Shown here piece by piece: positions 26,111 to 34,694 of a stretch of DNA of 64,000 nt. This DNA is from Streptomyces nojiriensis. Its GTDB lineage: Bacteria; Actinomycetota; Actinomycetes; Streptomycetales; Streptomycetaceae. The translations under genes were made by a program, and so were the position numbers. The notes under the pieces were generated by a model. That model was not told the DNA's origin. It saw only the letters and a list, made by a program, of their open reading frames with translations, and searched no databases. Location: assembly GCF_017639205.1 (NCBI RefSeq), contig NZ_CP071139.1, forward strand, positions 5,889,501 to 5,953,500, read 5' to 3'. Positions within the stretch are counted from its first letter, which is position 1. Each line of letters opens with the position of its first letter.

Positions 26111-26503
26111 TCACGCGGCGACCGTGCGCCGCGCCGGGACCCAGCAGCGGATGACGTCGCGCACGGACACGATGCCGACGGGTCCGCCGTGCTCCAGCAC
26201 GATCAGGTGCCGGAAGCCGCCGTGGGCCATGGCCTCGGCGGCTTCCTGCACGGTGGCTTCAGGGGTGCAGAACACGACGTTGTTGGTGGTGTGCGCGCCC
26301 ACGGACTCCCGGTCCGGGTCGTGGCCCGCGCCGATCGAGTTGAGGATGTCGCGCTCGGTCAGGATGCCGATTCCGCTGTGGTCGGGGTCGAGGACGACGG
26401 CCGCGCCGACGCGCCGGCCGGACATCAGGCAGGCCGCCTGCCGGAGGGTGTGTGCGGGTCCGAGGGTGAGGATCACGGTGCTCATGGCGTCACGGACGAG
26501 CAT
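26111..26503 (-). CDS. Two-CBS-domain protein
   Basis: The 130-residue protein is a single Bateman module: two CBS repeats (residues about 5-60 and 72-125), with GIGILTERDIL and VGIVSVRDVI as the two matching C-terminal strands. Such modules bind adenine nucleotides. No partner domain is fused. ATG 26503 is preferred because the GTG at 26515 lies inside the AGGAGGTGG ribosome binding site. Confidence 0.88.
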   Translation of the reverse strand: MLVRDAMSTVILTLGPAHTLRQAACLMSGRRVGAAVVLDPDHSGIGILTERDILNSIGAGHDPDRESVGAHTTNNVVFCTPEATVQEAAEAMAHGGFRHLIVLEHGGPVGIVSVRDVIRCWVPARRTVAA

Positions 26504-26673
26504 GAAGAGAGCCACCTCCTGGGGTGAGTCCCCCCGCCTGGGTGGGTGCGTCCGGGGAGCCGCCTCAAGAGAAACGGTTCACAAGCGCACAAGCGGGGGG
26601 AGTATCAGATTCCCATGGACCCGCAGGGCCGACAAGAAGGCGCGCGACGGAGCGTGAACAGCGCGCGGCGGGC

Positions 26674-27477
26674 TCAGGCACGCGGGCGCAGCAGGCCCAG
26701 CATCTCCTCGTGGAGCAGTCCGTTCGAGGCCGCGGCGTTCCCGCCGTGCACCCCGTCCACGCCGTCCAGGCTGGTGAAGCGGCCGCCCGCCTCCTGGACC
26801 ACGACCGCGATGGCCGCCATGTCCCAGAGGTTGAGCTCGGGCTCGGCGCACAGGTCCAGCGAGCCCTCGGCGACCATCATGTACGGCCAGAAGTCGCCGT
26901 AGCCGCGGGTCCGCCAGCATGCCCGGGTCAGGTCCAGGAACCCGGCCAGCCGGCCCTGCTCCTCCCAGCCGCTCAGTGAGGAGTACGCGAACGAGGCGTC
27001 GCCCAGCCCGCCGACCTTGGACACGCCGATGGCGCCGGTCTCGCCGAGCGCGCCGCCCGCGTACGCGCCCCCGCCCCGGGTCGCCCACCAGCGGCGGCCC
27101 AGCGCCGGCGCGGACACCACGCCGACCACCGGGCGGAACTCGCCGTCGGGGTCCTGGGCCATCAGGGAGATCAGGGTCGCCCAGACGGGAACCCCGCGCA
27201 CGTAGTTCTTCGTGCCGTCGATCGGGTCCACCACCCAGCGGCGCGGACCGCTGCCCTCCAGCCCGTACTCCTCGCCCAGGACGGCGTCGTCCGGCCGCGC
27301 GGCCGCGATGCCGGCCCGGATGATCTCCTCGGCCGCCTTGTCCGCCTCGCTCACCGGGGTCATGTCCGGCTTCGTCTCGACCTGCAGGTCGAGGGCGCGG
27401 AAGCGCTCCATCGTGGCGGCGTCCGCCGCGTCGGCGAGTTCGAGGGCAAGGCGCAGGTCATCGTCATACTCGGGCAT
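26674..27477 (-). CDS. hisN: Histidinol-phosphate phosphatase HisN
   Basis: The 267-residue protein belongs to the inositol monophosphatase superfamily: EADKAAEEIIR with the metal site near 45, GEEYG near 68, WVVDPIDGTKNYVRGVP near 80-97 and LNLWDMAAIAVVVQEAGG near 215. Actinobacterial members in this position act as the histidinol-phosphate phosphatase of histidine synthesis (HisN in S. coelicolor); inositol-phosphate activity is the alternative. Confidence 0.85.
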   Translation of the reverse strand: MPEYDDDLRLALELADAADAATMERFRALDLQVETKPDMTPVSEADKAAEEIIRAGIAAARPDDAVLGEEYGLEGSGPRRWVVDPIDGTKNYVRGVPVWATLISLMAQDPDGEFRPVVGVVSAPALGRRWWATRGGGAYAGGALGETGAIGVSKVGGLGDASFAYSSLSGWEEQGRLAGFLDLTRACWRTRGYGDFWPYMMVAEGSLDLCAEPELNLWDMAAIAVVVQEAGGRFTSLDGVDGVHGGNAAASNGLLHEEMLGLLRPRA

Positions 27478-27543
27478 GCCCGAACAGTATCGAGACTCCC
27501 GGAGCCCGGCCAACGCCGTCCACAGTGCGGCCCCGACGCGCCC

Positions 27544-27568
27544 TTGACAGGATCTGGCGGCCCGTCAA
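27544..27568 (+). promoter_or_regulatory. TTGAC/GTCAA inverted repeat at the TetR promoter
   Basis: TTGACA at 27544-27549 could be a -35 box; TTGAC and GTCAA (27564-27568) also make an inverted repeat suited to autoregulation by the downstream TetR protein. Confidence 0.35.
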
Positions 27569-27602
27569 CTCTGGCCGGAGAGAGCCGAACGGGGAGGCGC
27601 GG

Positions 27603-28145
27603 ATGCCGGCAGCCCGGGAGTCCTTGCTGGAGGCGGCGGGAGCGGCGCTCTCGGCGCGCCCCTGGCCGGACGTGCGCATGGTCGACGTGGCCGCCGCGGC
27701 CGGGGTGTCCCGGCAGACCCTCTACAACGAGTTCGGCGGCAAGGCGGGCCTGGGCCGCGCGCTGGTCCGCCGCGAGGCCGACCGCTACCTCGACGGGGTC
27801 GACCGGGCCCTGTCCGCCCCGGCCCAGGCCGCCGAGCGGCTCGCCGCCGTCGCGGAGTGGACCGTACGGGCGGCCTGCGCCCAGCCCCTCGTACGGGCCC
27901 TGCTCACCGGCTCCTGGGACACGGGCCTGCCCGCGGCGGGCGGCCGGGCACCCGGGCCCGGCGAGCTGGCCCGGGCCGTCCGGGACCGGGCGGCCGCCGC
28001 GCTGACGCCGGGGGAGGGTCCGCAGCGCTGCGAGCTCGCCGTGCGCCTCGCCCTCTCCTACGTGATCGCCCCGGGGGAGGAGCCGGGGCCGGGCGAGCTG
28101 CGCAGGCTGCTCAGTGCGCAGACCCGGACAGCTGGAGCCCGATGA
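27603..28145 (+). CDS. TetR family regulator
   Basis: The 180-residue protein has a TetR head (VRMVDVAAAAGVSRQTLYNEFGGK, residues about 24-47) and a short helical C-terminal domain rich in Pro and Gly. ATG 27603 follows GGGGAGGCGCGG. Its last 35 bases overlap, tail to tail, with the end of an SMR transporter gene, which it may regulate. Confidence 0.87.
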   Translation: MPAARESLLEAAGAALSARPWPDVRMVDVAAAAGVSRQTLYNEFGGKAGLGRALVRREADRYLDGVDRALSAPAQAAERLAAVAEWTVRAACAQPLVRALLTGSWDTGLPAAGGRAPGPGELARAVRDRAAAALTPGEGPQRCELAVRLALSYVIAPGEEPGPGELRRLLSAQTRTAGAR

Positions 28146-28434
28146 CGCCCAGGATGACCAGCGAGATCGAGACGAGTTTGAGGGTGGAGACGAGGTCGCC
28201 GAGGAAGACCATGCCGTAGATCGCCGTCCCGGCGGCGCCGATGCCCGTCCACACCGCGTACGCCGGTCCCACGTCCAGCTTCTTGAGCGCCAGGGTCAGC
28301 AGACCGAAGCTGCCGAGCGCGAAGCAGGCGAAGGCGATGGTCGGCCCCAGCCGGGTGAATCCGTGGGAGAGCTTGAGGCATACCGCGAAACCGGTCTCCA
28401 GGAGTCCCGCGACCACGACCAGCAGCCACGCCAT
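28111..28434 (-). CDS. SMR family multidrug/guanidinium transporter
   Basis: The 107-residue protein has four membrane helices and the small multidrug resistance signature with the conserved Glu at position 13 (LLETGFAVCLKLSHG). The sequence is closer to the Gdx/SugE side of the family, which exports guanidinium, than to EmrE, but specificity cannot be assigned. No ykkC-type guanidine riboswitch is recognisable upstream. The gene overlaps the TetR gene end by 35 bases. Confidence 0.9.
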   Translation of the reverse strand: MAWLLVVVAGLLETGFAVCLKLSHGFTRLGPTIAFACFALGSFGLLTLALKKLDVGPAYAVWTGIGAAGTAIYGMVFLGDLVSTLKLVSISLVILGVIGLQLSGSAH

Positions 28435-28451
28435 GTCGAATGCCTCCCCGC

Positions 28452-28471
28452 GTCACGTGACATCACGTCAC
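28452..28471. promoter_or_regulatory. Overlapping palindromes upstream of the SMR gene
   Basis: GTCACGTGAC (28452-28461) is a perfect palindrome and GTGACATCAC (28457-28466) overlaps it. They lie 18 bases before the SMR start and downstream of a CATAAT -10-like box on the minus strand (28480-28485), a good operator position. Confidence 0.5.
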
Positions 28472-28537
28472 TTGGTGCGATTATGCATTTATCCAGACAG
28501 GGCCCCCGACAAACGCGGCCGAACCTCCGTGGGACGG

Positions 28538-29548
28538 TCAGTCGCCCTCGCGCCGCTCGCGCGTCTCCAGCAGCCGGCGCAGCGAGTACAGCCGGGCCGG
28601 GTCCGCGTGGCCGTCCTCCACCCACTTGTCGAGCGCGCAGTCCGGCTCGTCGTGGCTGCACGCGCGCGGGCACTCCTCGGTGCCCGGCACCAGGTCCGGG
28701 AAGGCCAGGATCACCCGGGACGGGTCCACGTGGTGCAGGCCGAAGGAGCGCACGCCCGGGGTGTCGATGACCCAGCCGTCGCCGCTCGGCAGCGGCAGCG
28801 CGAGCGCCGAGGTGGTGGTGTGCCGGCCGCGGCCGGTGACCGCGTTGACATGGCCGGTGGCGCGCTGGCGGCCCTCGGCGACCAGCGAGTTCACCAGGGT
28901 GGTCTTGCCGACGCCCGAGTGCCCGACGAAGGCGGTGATGCGGCCGTCGAGCCGCTCGCGCACCCGGTCGGCCGCGTCACCGGTGGCCAGCTCCTCGCGG
29001 TTGGTCACCACGTAGTTCACGCCGAGCGTCGCGTAGATCTCCAGGATCTTGTCCGCGGAGGTCAGGTCGGACTTGGTGAGCACCAGCAGCGGCTCCAGCC
29101 CGGCGTCGTACGCCGCCACCAGACAGCGGTCGATCATCCGGGGCCGCGGCTCCGGGTCGGCCAGGGCCGTGACGATGGCCAGCTGGTCGGCGTTGGCGAC
29201 GACCACCCGCTCGTACGGGTCGTCGTCGTCGGCGGTGCGCCGCAGGACGGACCTGCGCTCCTCGATCCGCACGATGCGGGCCAGGGTGTCCTTCTTGCCG
29301 GAGAGGTCGCCGACGATCCAGACCCGGTCGCCGACCACCGCGGCCTTGCGGCCCAGTTCGCGGGCCTTCATCGCGTGCACGGAACGGCCCTCGACCAGGC
29401 AGGTCAGCCGGCCGCGGTCCACGGTGAGGACGAAGCCCTCGGCCGCGTCCTCGTGCTTGGGCCGGATGCTGGTCCGCGGCCGGTTGCCCTTGGGGTTCGG
29501 GCGCTGGCGGATGTCGTCCTCGTCGGTGTGCTTGCCGTACCTGCGCAT
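28538..29548 (-). CDS. rsgA: Ribosome small-subunit GTPase RsgA
   Basis: The 336-residue protein is a circularly permuted GTPase: TKSD (G4) near residue 157 precedes GHSGVGKTTL (G1) near 208 and DTPGVRSFG (G3) near 258. The C-terminal zinc site CPRACSHDEPDC near 295 is typical of RsgA. It helps late 30S maturation. It starts eight bases after the aroA stop, in an aroA-rsgA operon. Confidence 0.95.
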   Translation of the reverse strand: MRRYGKHTDEDDIRQRPNPKGNRPRTSIRPKHEDAAEGFVLTVDRGRLTCLVEGRSVHAMKARELGRKAAVVGDRVWIVGDLSGKKDTLARIVRIEERRSVLRRTADDDDPYERVVVANADQLAIVTALADPEPRPRMIDRCLVAAYDAGLEPLLVLTKSDLTSADKILEIYATLGVNYVVTNREELATGDAADRVRERLDGRITAFVGHSGVGKTTLVNSLVAEGRQRATGHVNAVTGRGRHTTTSALALPLPSGDGWVIDTPGVRSFGLHHVDPSRVILAFPDLVPGTEECPRACSHDEPDCALDKWVEDGHADPARLYSLRRLLETRERREGD

Positions 29549-29556
29549 GACGGGCC

Positions 29557-30939
29557 CTACGCTCCCGCACCCGTTCCGGGTGCCCCGGAGCCACCGGCGT
29601 CCCCGGCGAGCATGTCCGTCCACATCTTCGGGAAGTCCGGCAGGGTCTTCGCGGTCGTCGCCACGTTCTCGATCTGCACGCCCTCCACCGCCAGGCCGAT
29701 CACCGCGCCCGCGGTGGCCATCCGGTGGTCGTCGTACGTGTGGAAGGTGCCGCCGTGCATCCGGCGCGGCCGGATGCGCAGGCCGTCGGCGGTCTCGGTG
29801 ACATCCCCGCCGAGCCCGTTGATCTCCGCGGTCAGCGCGGCCAGCCGGTCCGTCTCGTGCAGCCGCAGGTGCGCGACCCCGCGCAGCACCGAATCGGAGT
29901 CGGCCAGCGCGGCCACGGCCGCGATGCCCGGGGTGAGCTCGCCGACCTCGCTCAGGTCCACGTCGATGCCGTGGATCTTGCCGGTGCCGGTGAAGACCAG
30001 ACCCGCGTCGGTCAGCTCGCAGGAGCCGCCCATCTCGGTGAAGATCCGGCGCAGCGCGTCGCCCGGCTGGGTGGTGCGGCGCGGCCAGTCGGGGATGGTC
30101 ACCGTGCCACCGGTGATCAGGGCCGCGGCCAGGAAGGGCTGCGCGTTGGACAGGTCCGGCTCCACGACCATGTCGCGGCCCAGCAGCGCGCCGGGGGTGA
30201 CCCGCCAGACGTCCTTCTCGCCGCCGGCCTCGGGGGTGTCGACCTGGGCGCCCGCCGCGCGCAGCATCTCCACGGTCATCCGGATGTGCGGCATCGACGG
30301 CAGGTTCCCGCCCACGTGCCGGACCTCGACGCCCTGGTTGAAGCGCGGGGCGGAGAGCAGCAGCGCGGAGACGAACTGCGAGGAGTTGCTGGCGTCGATC
30401 TCGACCGCGCCGCCCTCCAGGGCCCCGCCGCCCATGACGGTCATGGGCAGCGAGCCGCGGCCGTCGTCGTCGATGCGGGCACCGAGGGTGCGCAGGGCGC
30501 TGATGACCTGGCCCAGCGGGCGCTCGTAGGAGCGCGGGTCGCCGTCGAAGCGGATGTCGCCGTCGGCGAGGGTGGCGACGGGCGGCAGGAAGCGCATGAC
30601 CGTGCCCGCGTTGCCGACGTCCACGGTCGTCGGGCCGTGCAGGGCCGCCGGGATGATCCGCCAGGCCTCGCCGCCCACCGCGCCGTCGGTGGCACCGGCC
30701 GAACTGGACGAGACGGTCTCCTCGATGCCGACGCCCAGCGCACGCAGCGCGTCGGACATCAGCTGGGAGTCGCGCGAGCGCAGCGGGCGGCGCACCCAGC
30801 CGGGCTCGGCGGCGAGCGCGGCGAGCACGAGGGCCCGGTTGGTGACCGATTTGGAGCCCGGCACCGTGACGGTGGCGTGGACGGTCCCCTCGGCGAGCGG
30901 AGCGGGCCAGAGGGCAGGGAGCGCGGGGGTCTCGGTCAT
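29557..30939 (-). CDS. aroA: EPSP synthase AroA (shikimate pathway)
   Basis: The 460-residue enzyme transfers enolpyruvate from PEP to shikimate-3-phosphate. It shows VPGSKSVTNRALVLAALA near residue 25, LGNAGT-like VDVGNAGTVMRFLPP near 105, RPLG near 133 and a C-terminal HRMAT. ATG 30939 (MTETPAL) is chosen over GTG 30948. About 30 residues at the C-terminus are Gly/Ala-rich and probably dispensable. Confidence 0.95.
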   Translation of the reverse strand: MTETPALPALWPAPLAEGTVHATVTVPGSKSVTNRALVLAALAAEPGWVRRPLRSRDSQLMSDALRALGVGIEETVSSSSAGATDGAVGGEAWRIIPAALHGPTTVDVGNAGTVMRFLPPVATLADGDIRFDGDPRSYERPLGQVISALRTLGARIDDDGRGSLPMTVMGGGALEGGAVEIDASNSSQFVSALLLSAPRFNQGVEVRHVGGNLPSMPHIRMTVEMLRAAGAQVDTPEAGGEKDVWRVTPGALLGRDMVVEPDLSNAQPFLAAALITGGTVTIPDWPRRTTQPGDALRRIFTEMGGSCELTDAGLVFTGTGKIHGIDVDLSEVGELTPGIAAVAALADSDSVLRGVAHLRLHETDRLAALTAEINGLGGDVTETADGLRIRPRRMHGGTFHTYDDHRMATAGAVIGLAVEGVQIENVATTAKTLPDFPKMWTDMLAGDAGGSGAPGTGAGA

Positions 30940-31003
30940 GGCCACCACTTTAGTGGCTTCCCCCGACCCCAGATCTTGATCCCGGCCCCGTCTCAGGGAG
31001 CGG

Positions 31004-31717
31004 TCACAGGGCGAGCAGCCAGCGGGCGCCGCCGATCAGCGAGCACAGCGCGACGACGTGGAAGAAGAGCAGCCACACCACCGGGTGCAGGTGCGTGAGC
31101 CGGCCGAGCTGGTCGGCGTCCGAATCGGGTGCGCCGCCGCCCCGGCGCTTGGCCCCCAGCTCGAAGACCGGCCGGACCCCGCCGAACAGCAGGAACCACA
31201 CCACCAGGTAGGCGAAACCGGCCTGCACCCCGGCCGGGGCGAGCCAGGACACCAGCAGGAAGGTTCCGCCGGTCAGCACCACCGTCAGCGCCCCGTACGC
31301 GTTCCGGATCATCACCAGCATCGCGACCAGCAGGGCGGTGGCCACCCACAGCAGCAGCGTGATCCGGTGCGCGGACAGCAGCGCCGCCCCGCCCAGGCCG
31401 AGCAGCGAGGGCGCCGTGTACCCGCCCGCGGCGGTCAGGATCATCCCCAGCCCGGTCGCCTTGCCCCGGCTGACGGTGACCCCGCTGGTGTCCGAGTGCA
31501 GCCGTATCCCGCTCAGGCGCCGCCCGGTCAGCAGTGCCAGCAGTCCGTGCCCGCCCTCGTGCGCGATGGTGACGGCGTTGCGCGAGAGCCGCCACAGCGG
31601 GCGGGGCCCCACCGCGGCCGCCGCGACGAGCCCCGTCACGATCACCAGCCACAGGTCGGGCGCGGCCTGTATGCCCGTGAGCCGGTCCCACAGACCGGCC
31701 GTCGTGCTGCTGTCCAT
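31004..31717 (-). CDS. M50 family membrane metalloprotease
   Basis: The 237-residue protein has six or seven hydrophobic segments. The zinc motif HEGGH lies within VTIAHEGGHGLLALLTG near residue 52, inside a membrane helix as in site-2 proteases. A His-rich stretch (LTHLHPVVW) occurs near the C-terminus. No PDZ domain is present, so it is a short form. It is divergent from the SRAP gene. Confidence 0.85.
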   Translation of the reverse strand: MDSSTTAGLWDRLTGIQAAPDLWLVIVTGLVAAAAVGPRPLWRLSRNAVTIAHEGGHGLLALLTGRRLSGIRLHSDTSGVTVSRGKATGLGMILTAAGGYTAPSLLGLGGAALLSAHRITLLLWVATALLVAMLVMIRNAYGALTVVLTGGTFLLVSWLAPAGVQAGFAYLVVWFLLFGGVRPVFELGAKRRGGGAPDSDADQLGRLTHLHPVVWLLFFHVVALCSLIGGARWLLAL

Positions 31718-31770
31718 AAGGTGGCGGACTCCTTGCGGTGAGGTACGGGCGACATGGCAGTGTGACAGCC

Positions 31771-32589
31771 ATGTGCGGACGGTATGCGGCGGGTCGTGGG
31801 CCCGAGGACCTCGTGGAGGCCTTCGGCATCGAGAGGTGGGAGCCGGAGGAGGCCCTGGCCCCCGATTTCAACGTGGCGCCGACGAAAGAGGTCCACGTGG
31901 TCCTCGACCGTCCCCTCAAAGACGCCTCGAACCCGCGTCCGGTTCGCCAGCTGCGCGTCCTGAAATGGGGGCTGGTCCCCTCCTGGGCCCAGAACCCCGA
32001 CGGCGCCGCCCGGATGATCAACGCCCGGTCCGAGACCCTGCACGAGAAGCCCTCCTTCCGCCGGCCCTTCGCGCAGCGCCGCTGCATCGTCCCCGCCGAC
32101 GGCTACTACGAGTGGGTCACCGCCCACGACGAGCGGCAGCTGGAGGTGGAGGGCAAGAAGAAGCGGGCCCGCAAGCAGCCCTACTTCGTGCTCCCCTCCG
32201 ACGGCGCCGTCTTCGCCATGGCCGGGATATACGAGTTCTGGCGCGACCGGACCCTGCCCGACGAGCACCCGCTCTCCTGGTGGGTCACCTGCTCGGTGAT
32301 CACCACGGAGGCCGAGACCGGCCCCCTGGGCGTGGCCCCCGCCGAGGGACCGCGCTCGCTCGCCGACATCCACCCGCGGATGCCGCTCATGCTCACCCCC
32401 GACCGCTGGGACGCCTGGCTGGACCCGGCGAACACCGACACCGAGGGCTCCCTGCGGGAGCTGCTCGCCCCGCCGCCCGGCGGGCTGATGCGGGCCTACC
32501 CGGTGTCGACCGCCGTGAGCAACGTGCGCAACAACGGCCCCGAGCTGCTGACGGAGCTGGCCGCGCCGGAGGAGGGCACCCTCTTCTGA
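31771..32589 (+). CDS. SRAP (YedK/HMCES) family DNA-crosslink protein
   Basis: The 272-residue protein starts MCGRY, leaving Cys2 to crosslink abasic sites in single-stranded DNA. Other SRAP residues are present: NVAPTKEV near 35, NARSET near 88, the Glu of DGYYEW near 112 and HPRMP near 205. An insert of Lys/Arg residues occurs near 130. ATG 31771 is the only start that puts Cys at position 2. Confidence 0.92.
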   Translation: MCGRYAAGRGPEDLVEAFGIERWEPEEALAPDFNVAPTKEVHVVLDRPLKDASNPRPVRQLRVLKWGLVPSWAQNPDGAARMINARSETLHEKPSFRRPFAQRRCIVPADGYYEWVTAHDERQLEVEGKKKRARKQPYFVLPSDGAVFAMAGIYEFWRDRTLPDEHPLSWWVTCSVITTEAETGPLGVAPAEGPRSLADIHPRMPLMLTPDRWDAWLDPANTDTEGSLRELLAPPPGGLMRAYPVSTAVSNVRNNGPELLTELAAPEEGTLF

Positions 32590-32608
32590 CCCGGGCAGGA
32601 TGGGACGC

Positions 32609-33259
32609 ATGACCACGTGTACCGAGAGTGTCGACACCACTGCGGGCGAGGCCCGCATCACCTGGCACCCGGCGCCGCGGCCGAGGCTCGTGCTCGCCGT
32701 GAGCCACGGCGCCGGCGGCGGCATCGAGGCCCGGGACCTCCAGGCGCTGGCCGCCGCCCTGCCCGCCCGCGGGATCACGGTGGCCCTGGTCGAACAGCCG
32801 TGGCGGGTCGCCGGGAAGAAGGTCGCCGCCGCGCCCAAGGTGCTGGACGAAGGATGGCGCGGGCTGTGGCCGGCGCTCACGGGGCCCGGACTGCCGGTGG
32901 TCGCGGGCGGGCGCAGCGCCGGGGCCCGGGTGGCCTGCCGGACCGCCGCCGGGCTGGGGGCCGCCGGGGTGCTGGCGCTGGCCTTCCCGCTGCACCCGCC
33001 GGGCCGGCCGGAGAAGTCCCGCGCCGGGGAGCTCACCGGGGCCGGCCGGCCGGCCCTCGTGGTCCAGGGCGGCCGCGACCCCTTCGGGCGGCCCGGGGAA
33101 TTTCCGCCGCCGGGCGCGCAGGACCCGTACGAGCTCGTGGAGGTGGCGTACGCCGATCACGGCTTCGCGGTGCCGAAGAAGGCGGACACCACCCAGGAGG
33201 AGGCGCTCCGGACGATCACCGACGCGGTCGGGGAGTGGCTCGCGCGGCTCCCCCTCTGA
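32609..33259 (+). CDS. Alpha/beta hydrolase family protein
   Basis: The 216-residue protein resembles KANL3/Tex30-like and dienelactone-hydrolase-like small alpha/beta hydrolases: VLAVSHGAGGG near residue 30, nucleophile elbow GGRSAGARVA near 98 with Ser as the nucleophile, PALVVQGGRDPFG near 147 and a final His in YADHGF near 183. The substrate is unknown. Confidence 0.85.
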   Translation: MTTCTESVDTTAGEARITWHPAPRPRLVLAVSHGAGGGIEARDLQALAAALPARGITVALVEQPWRVAGKKVAAAPKVLDEGWRGLWPALTGPGLPVVAGGRSAGARVACRTAAGLGAAGVLALAFPLHPPGRPEKSRAGELTGAGRPALVVQGGRDPFGRPGEFPPPGAQDPYELVEVAYADHGFAVPKKADTTQEEALRTITDAVGEWLARLPL

Positions 33260-33307
33260 GGCCCGCAGGCCGCGTCCCGGAGAAAGCCGGAAACCCGCCG
33301 GGCGCCC

Positions 33308-33335
33308 GGGAATGCGCCGCCCGCCCCTTCTGTTG
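33308..33335 (+). promoter_or_regulatory. SigR-dependent promoter p2 of sigR
   Basis: GGGAAT at 33308-33313, an 18-base spacer and GTTG at 33332-33335 match the SigR consensus (GGAAT-N18-GTT) exactly. It lies about 50 bases upstream of the long sigR start and would create a positive feedback loop. Confidence 0.85.
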
Positions 33336-33382
33336 TCTCGGATGTCGGAACGTAGGGGAACTCGTCGGAGGAGAGGGAGCGC

Positions 33383-34192
33383 ATGACCCAGGTCATCAGC
33401 CAGAACCGTCGGCAGGCCGCTGACCTGGACTGGACCGTGCTGCCGGCGCCGAAGCGCGGCTCGCTTCGGGCGGCGGAGGGCCGGGAAGGTCGACTATTCT
33501 CCGATTCGAGCGGATCCGCTTTCGGATCCGCCACGCTGTCGGAGGAGGTGGGTCCTGTCGCTGGGACCGACGAAGGCCACGCGGAGGAGACGACCCTGGA
33601 GCGCAACGCGCGCTTCGAACGGGACGCCCTCGGCTACCTCGACCAGATGTACTCGGCCGCGCTGCGCATGACGCGCAATCCGGCCGACGCCGAGGACCTG
33701 GTCCAGGAGACGTACGCGAAGGCGTACGCGTCCTTCCACCAGTTCCGCGAGGGCACCAACCTGAAGGCGTGGCTCTACCGCATTCTGACGAACACCTTCA
33801 TCAACTCCTACCGCAAGAAGCAGCGTGAGCCCCAGCGCAGCGCCGCGGAGGAGATCGAGGACTGGCAGCTGGCGCGCGCCGAGTCGCACATGTCGACCGG
33901 GCTGCGCTCCGCCGAGTCGCAGGCGCTCGACCATCTGCCGGATTCGGACGTGAAGGAAGCCCTGCAGGCCATTCCGGAGGAGTTCCGCATCGCGGTCTAC
34001 CTTGCCGACGTAGAAGGCTTTGCGTACAAGGAGATCGCGGACATCATGGGTACACCCATCGGTACGGTCATGTCACGACTGCACCGTGGCCGCCGTCAAC
34101 TCCGCGGAATGCTGGAGGACTATGCCCGTGAGCGCGGGCTGGTTCCCGCGGGCGCGGGAGAGTCGAACGACCGGAAAGGCTCGGACTCATGA
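33383..34192 (+). CDS. sigR: Thiol-stress ECF sigma factor SigR (with long isoform)
   Basis: The 269-residue frame contains an ECF sigma factor of the SigR/SigH group: region 2 (YLDQMYSAALRMTRNPADAEDLVQETY) and region 4 (EEFRIAVYLADVEGFAYKEIADIMGTPIGTVMSRLHRGR). A GTG at 33548 gives the 214-residue short protein, leaving a 55-residue extension, exactly the size known for the unstable sigma-R-prime isoform made from the SigR-dependent promoter in S. coelicolor. SigR controls thioredoxin and other thiol-homeostasis genes and is held by RsrA, encoded next with an ATGA overlap. Confidence 0.96.
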   Translation: MTQVISQNRRQAADLDWTVLPAPKRGSLRAAEGREGRLFSDSSGSAFGSATLSEEVGPVAGTDEGHAEETTLERNARFERDALGYLDQMYSAALRMTRNPADAEDLVQETYAKAYASFHQFREGTNLKAWLYRILTNTFINSYRKKQREPQRSAAEEIEDWQLARAESHMSTGLRSAESQALDHLPDSDVKEALQAIPEEFRIAVYLADVEGFAYKEIADIMGTPIGTVMSRLHRGRRQLRGMLEDYARERGLVPAGAGESNDRKGSDS

Positions 34193-34494
34193 GTTGCGGA
34201 GAGCCGCACGAGACAGAGTGCTCCGAGGTCCTGGATCACCTGTACGAGTTCCTCGACCAGGAGATGCCGGACAGTGACTGCACCAAGTTCGAGACGCATT
34301 TCGGCGAGTGCAATCCCTGCCTGGAGAAGTACGGCCTCGAACAGGCCGTGAAGAAGCTGGTGAAGCGCTGCTGCGGGTCGGACGACGTACCGACCGACCT
34401 GCGGTCGAAGGTGATGGGCCGGATCGAACTGATCAGGTCCGGTCAGGCGGTGCCCGACCACGACGTCACCGCCGACAATCCCGCTCCCGGCTGA
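34189..34494 (+). CDS. rsrA: Redox-sensing anti-sigma factor RsrA
   Basis: This 101-residue ZAS protein has the zinc ligands His37, Cys41 and Cys44 (HFGECNPC) and Cys11, plus Cys3, Cys31, Cys61 and Cys62; these cysteines match the numbering of S. coelicolor RsrA. Oxidation forms a disulfide, releases zinc and frees SigR. ATG 34189 overlaps the sigR stop. Confidence 0.97.
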   Translation: MSCGEPHETECSEVLDHLYEFLDQEMPDSDCTKFETHFGECNPCLEKYGLEQAVKKLVKRCCGSDDVPTDLRSKVMGRIELIRSGQAVPDHDVTADNPAPG

Positions 34495-34528
34495 TACGAG
34501 TCGGTGACCGGCCGGACGATTGAACACC

Positions 34529-34577
34529 CGCCCCCGGAAGAGCACTTCCTTCACCCGAATGTGCTAATCCGGGGGCG
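34529..34577 (+). terminator. Terminator of sigR-rsrA
   Basis: A 9-bp stem, CGCCCCCGG at 34529-34537 with 34569-34577, encloses an inner AGCAC/GTGCT stem (34541-34545 and 34561-34565). Confidence 0.65.
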
Positions 34578-34597
34578 TCCGCATGGCCCAATGCGGA
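34578..34597. promoter_or_regulatory. Inverted repeat upstream of the HD-GYP gene
   Basis: TCCGCAT (34578-34584) pairs with ATGCGGA (34591-34597) across six bases, about 98 bases before the HD-GYP start. It may be an operator or an RNA hairpin. Confidence 0.3.
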
Positions 34598-34694
34598 AAT
34601 GTGGCCCACCTCGCTCCGGGCCCCACCTATTCTCCCCATTCGGTGCTGGCCCGATTCAGCACCCGGTGTGCACGGCACAGGGGAGGAGGGCGCT

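Noticed and set aside
28435..28537. A guanidine (ykkC-type) riboswitch before the SMR gene
   Set aside because: The 100-base leader lacks the conserved ykkC core; only palindromes are visible.
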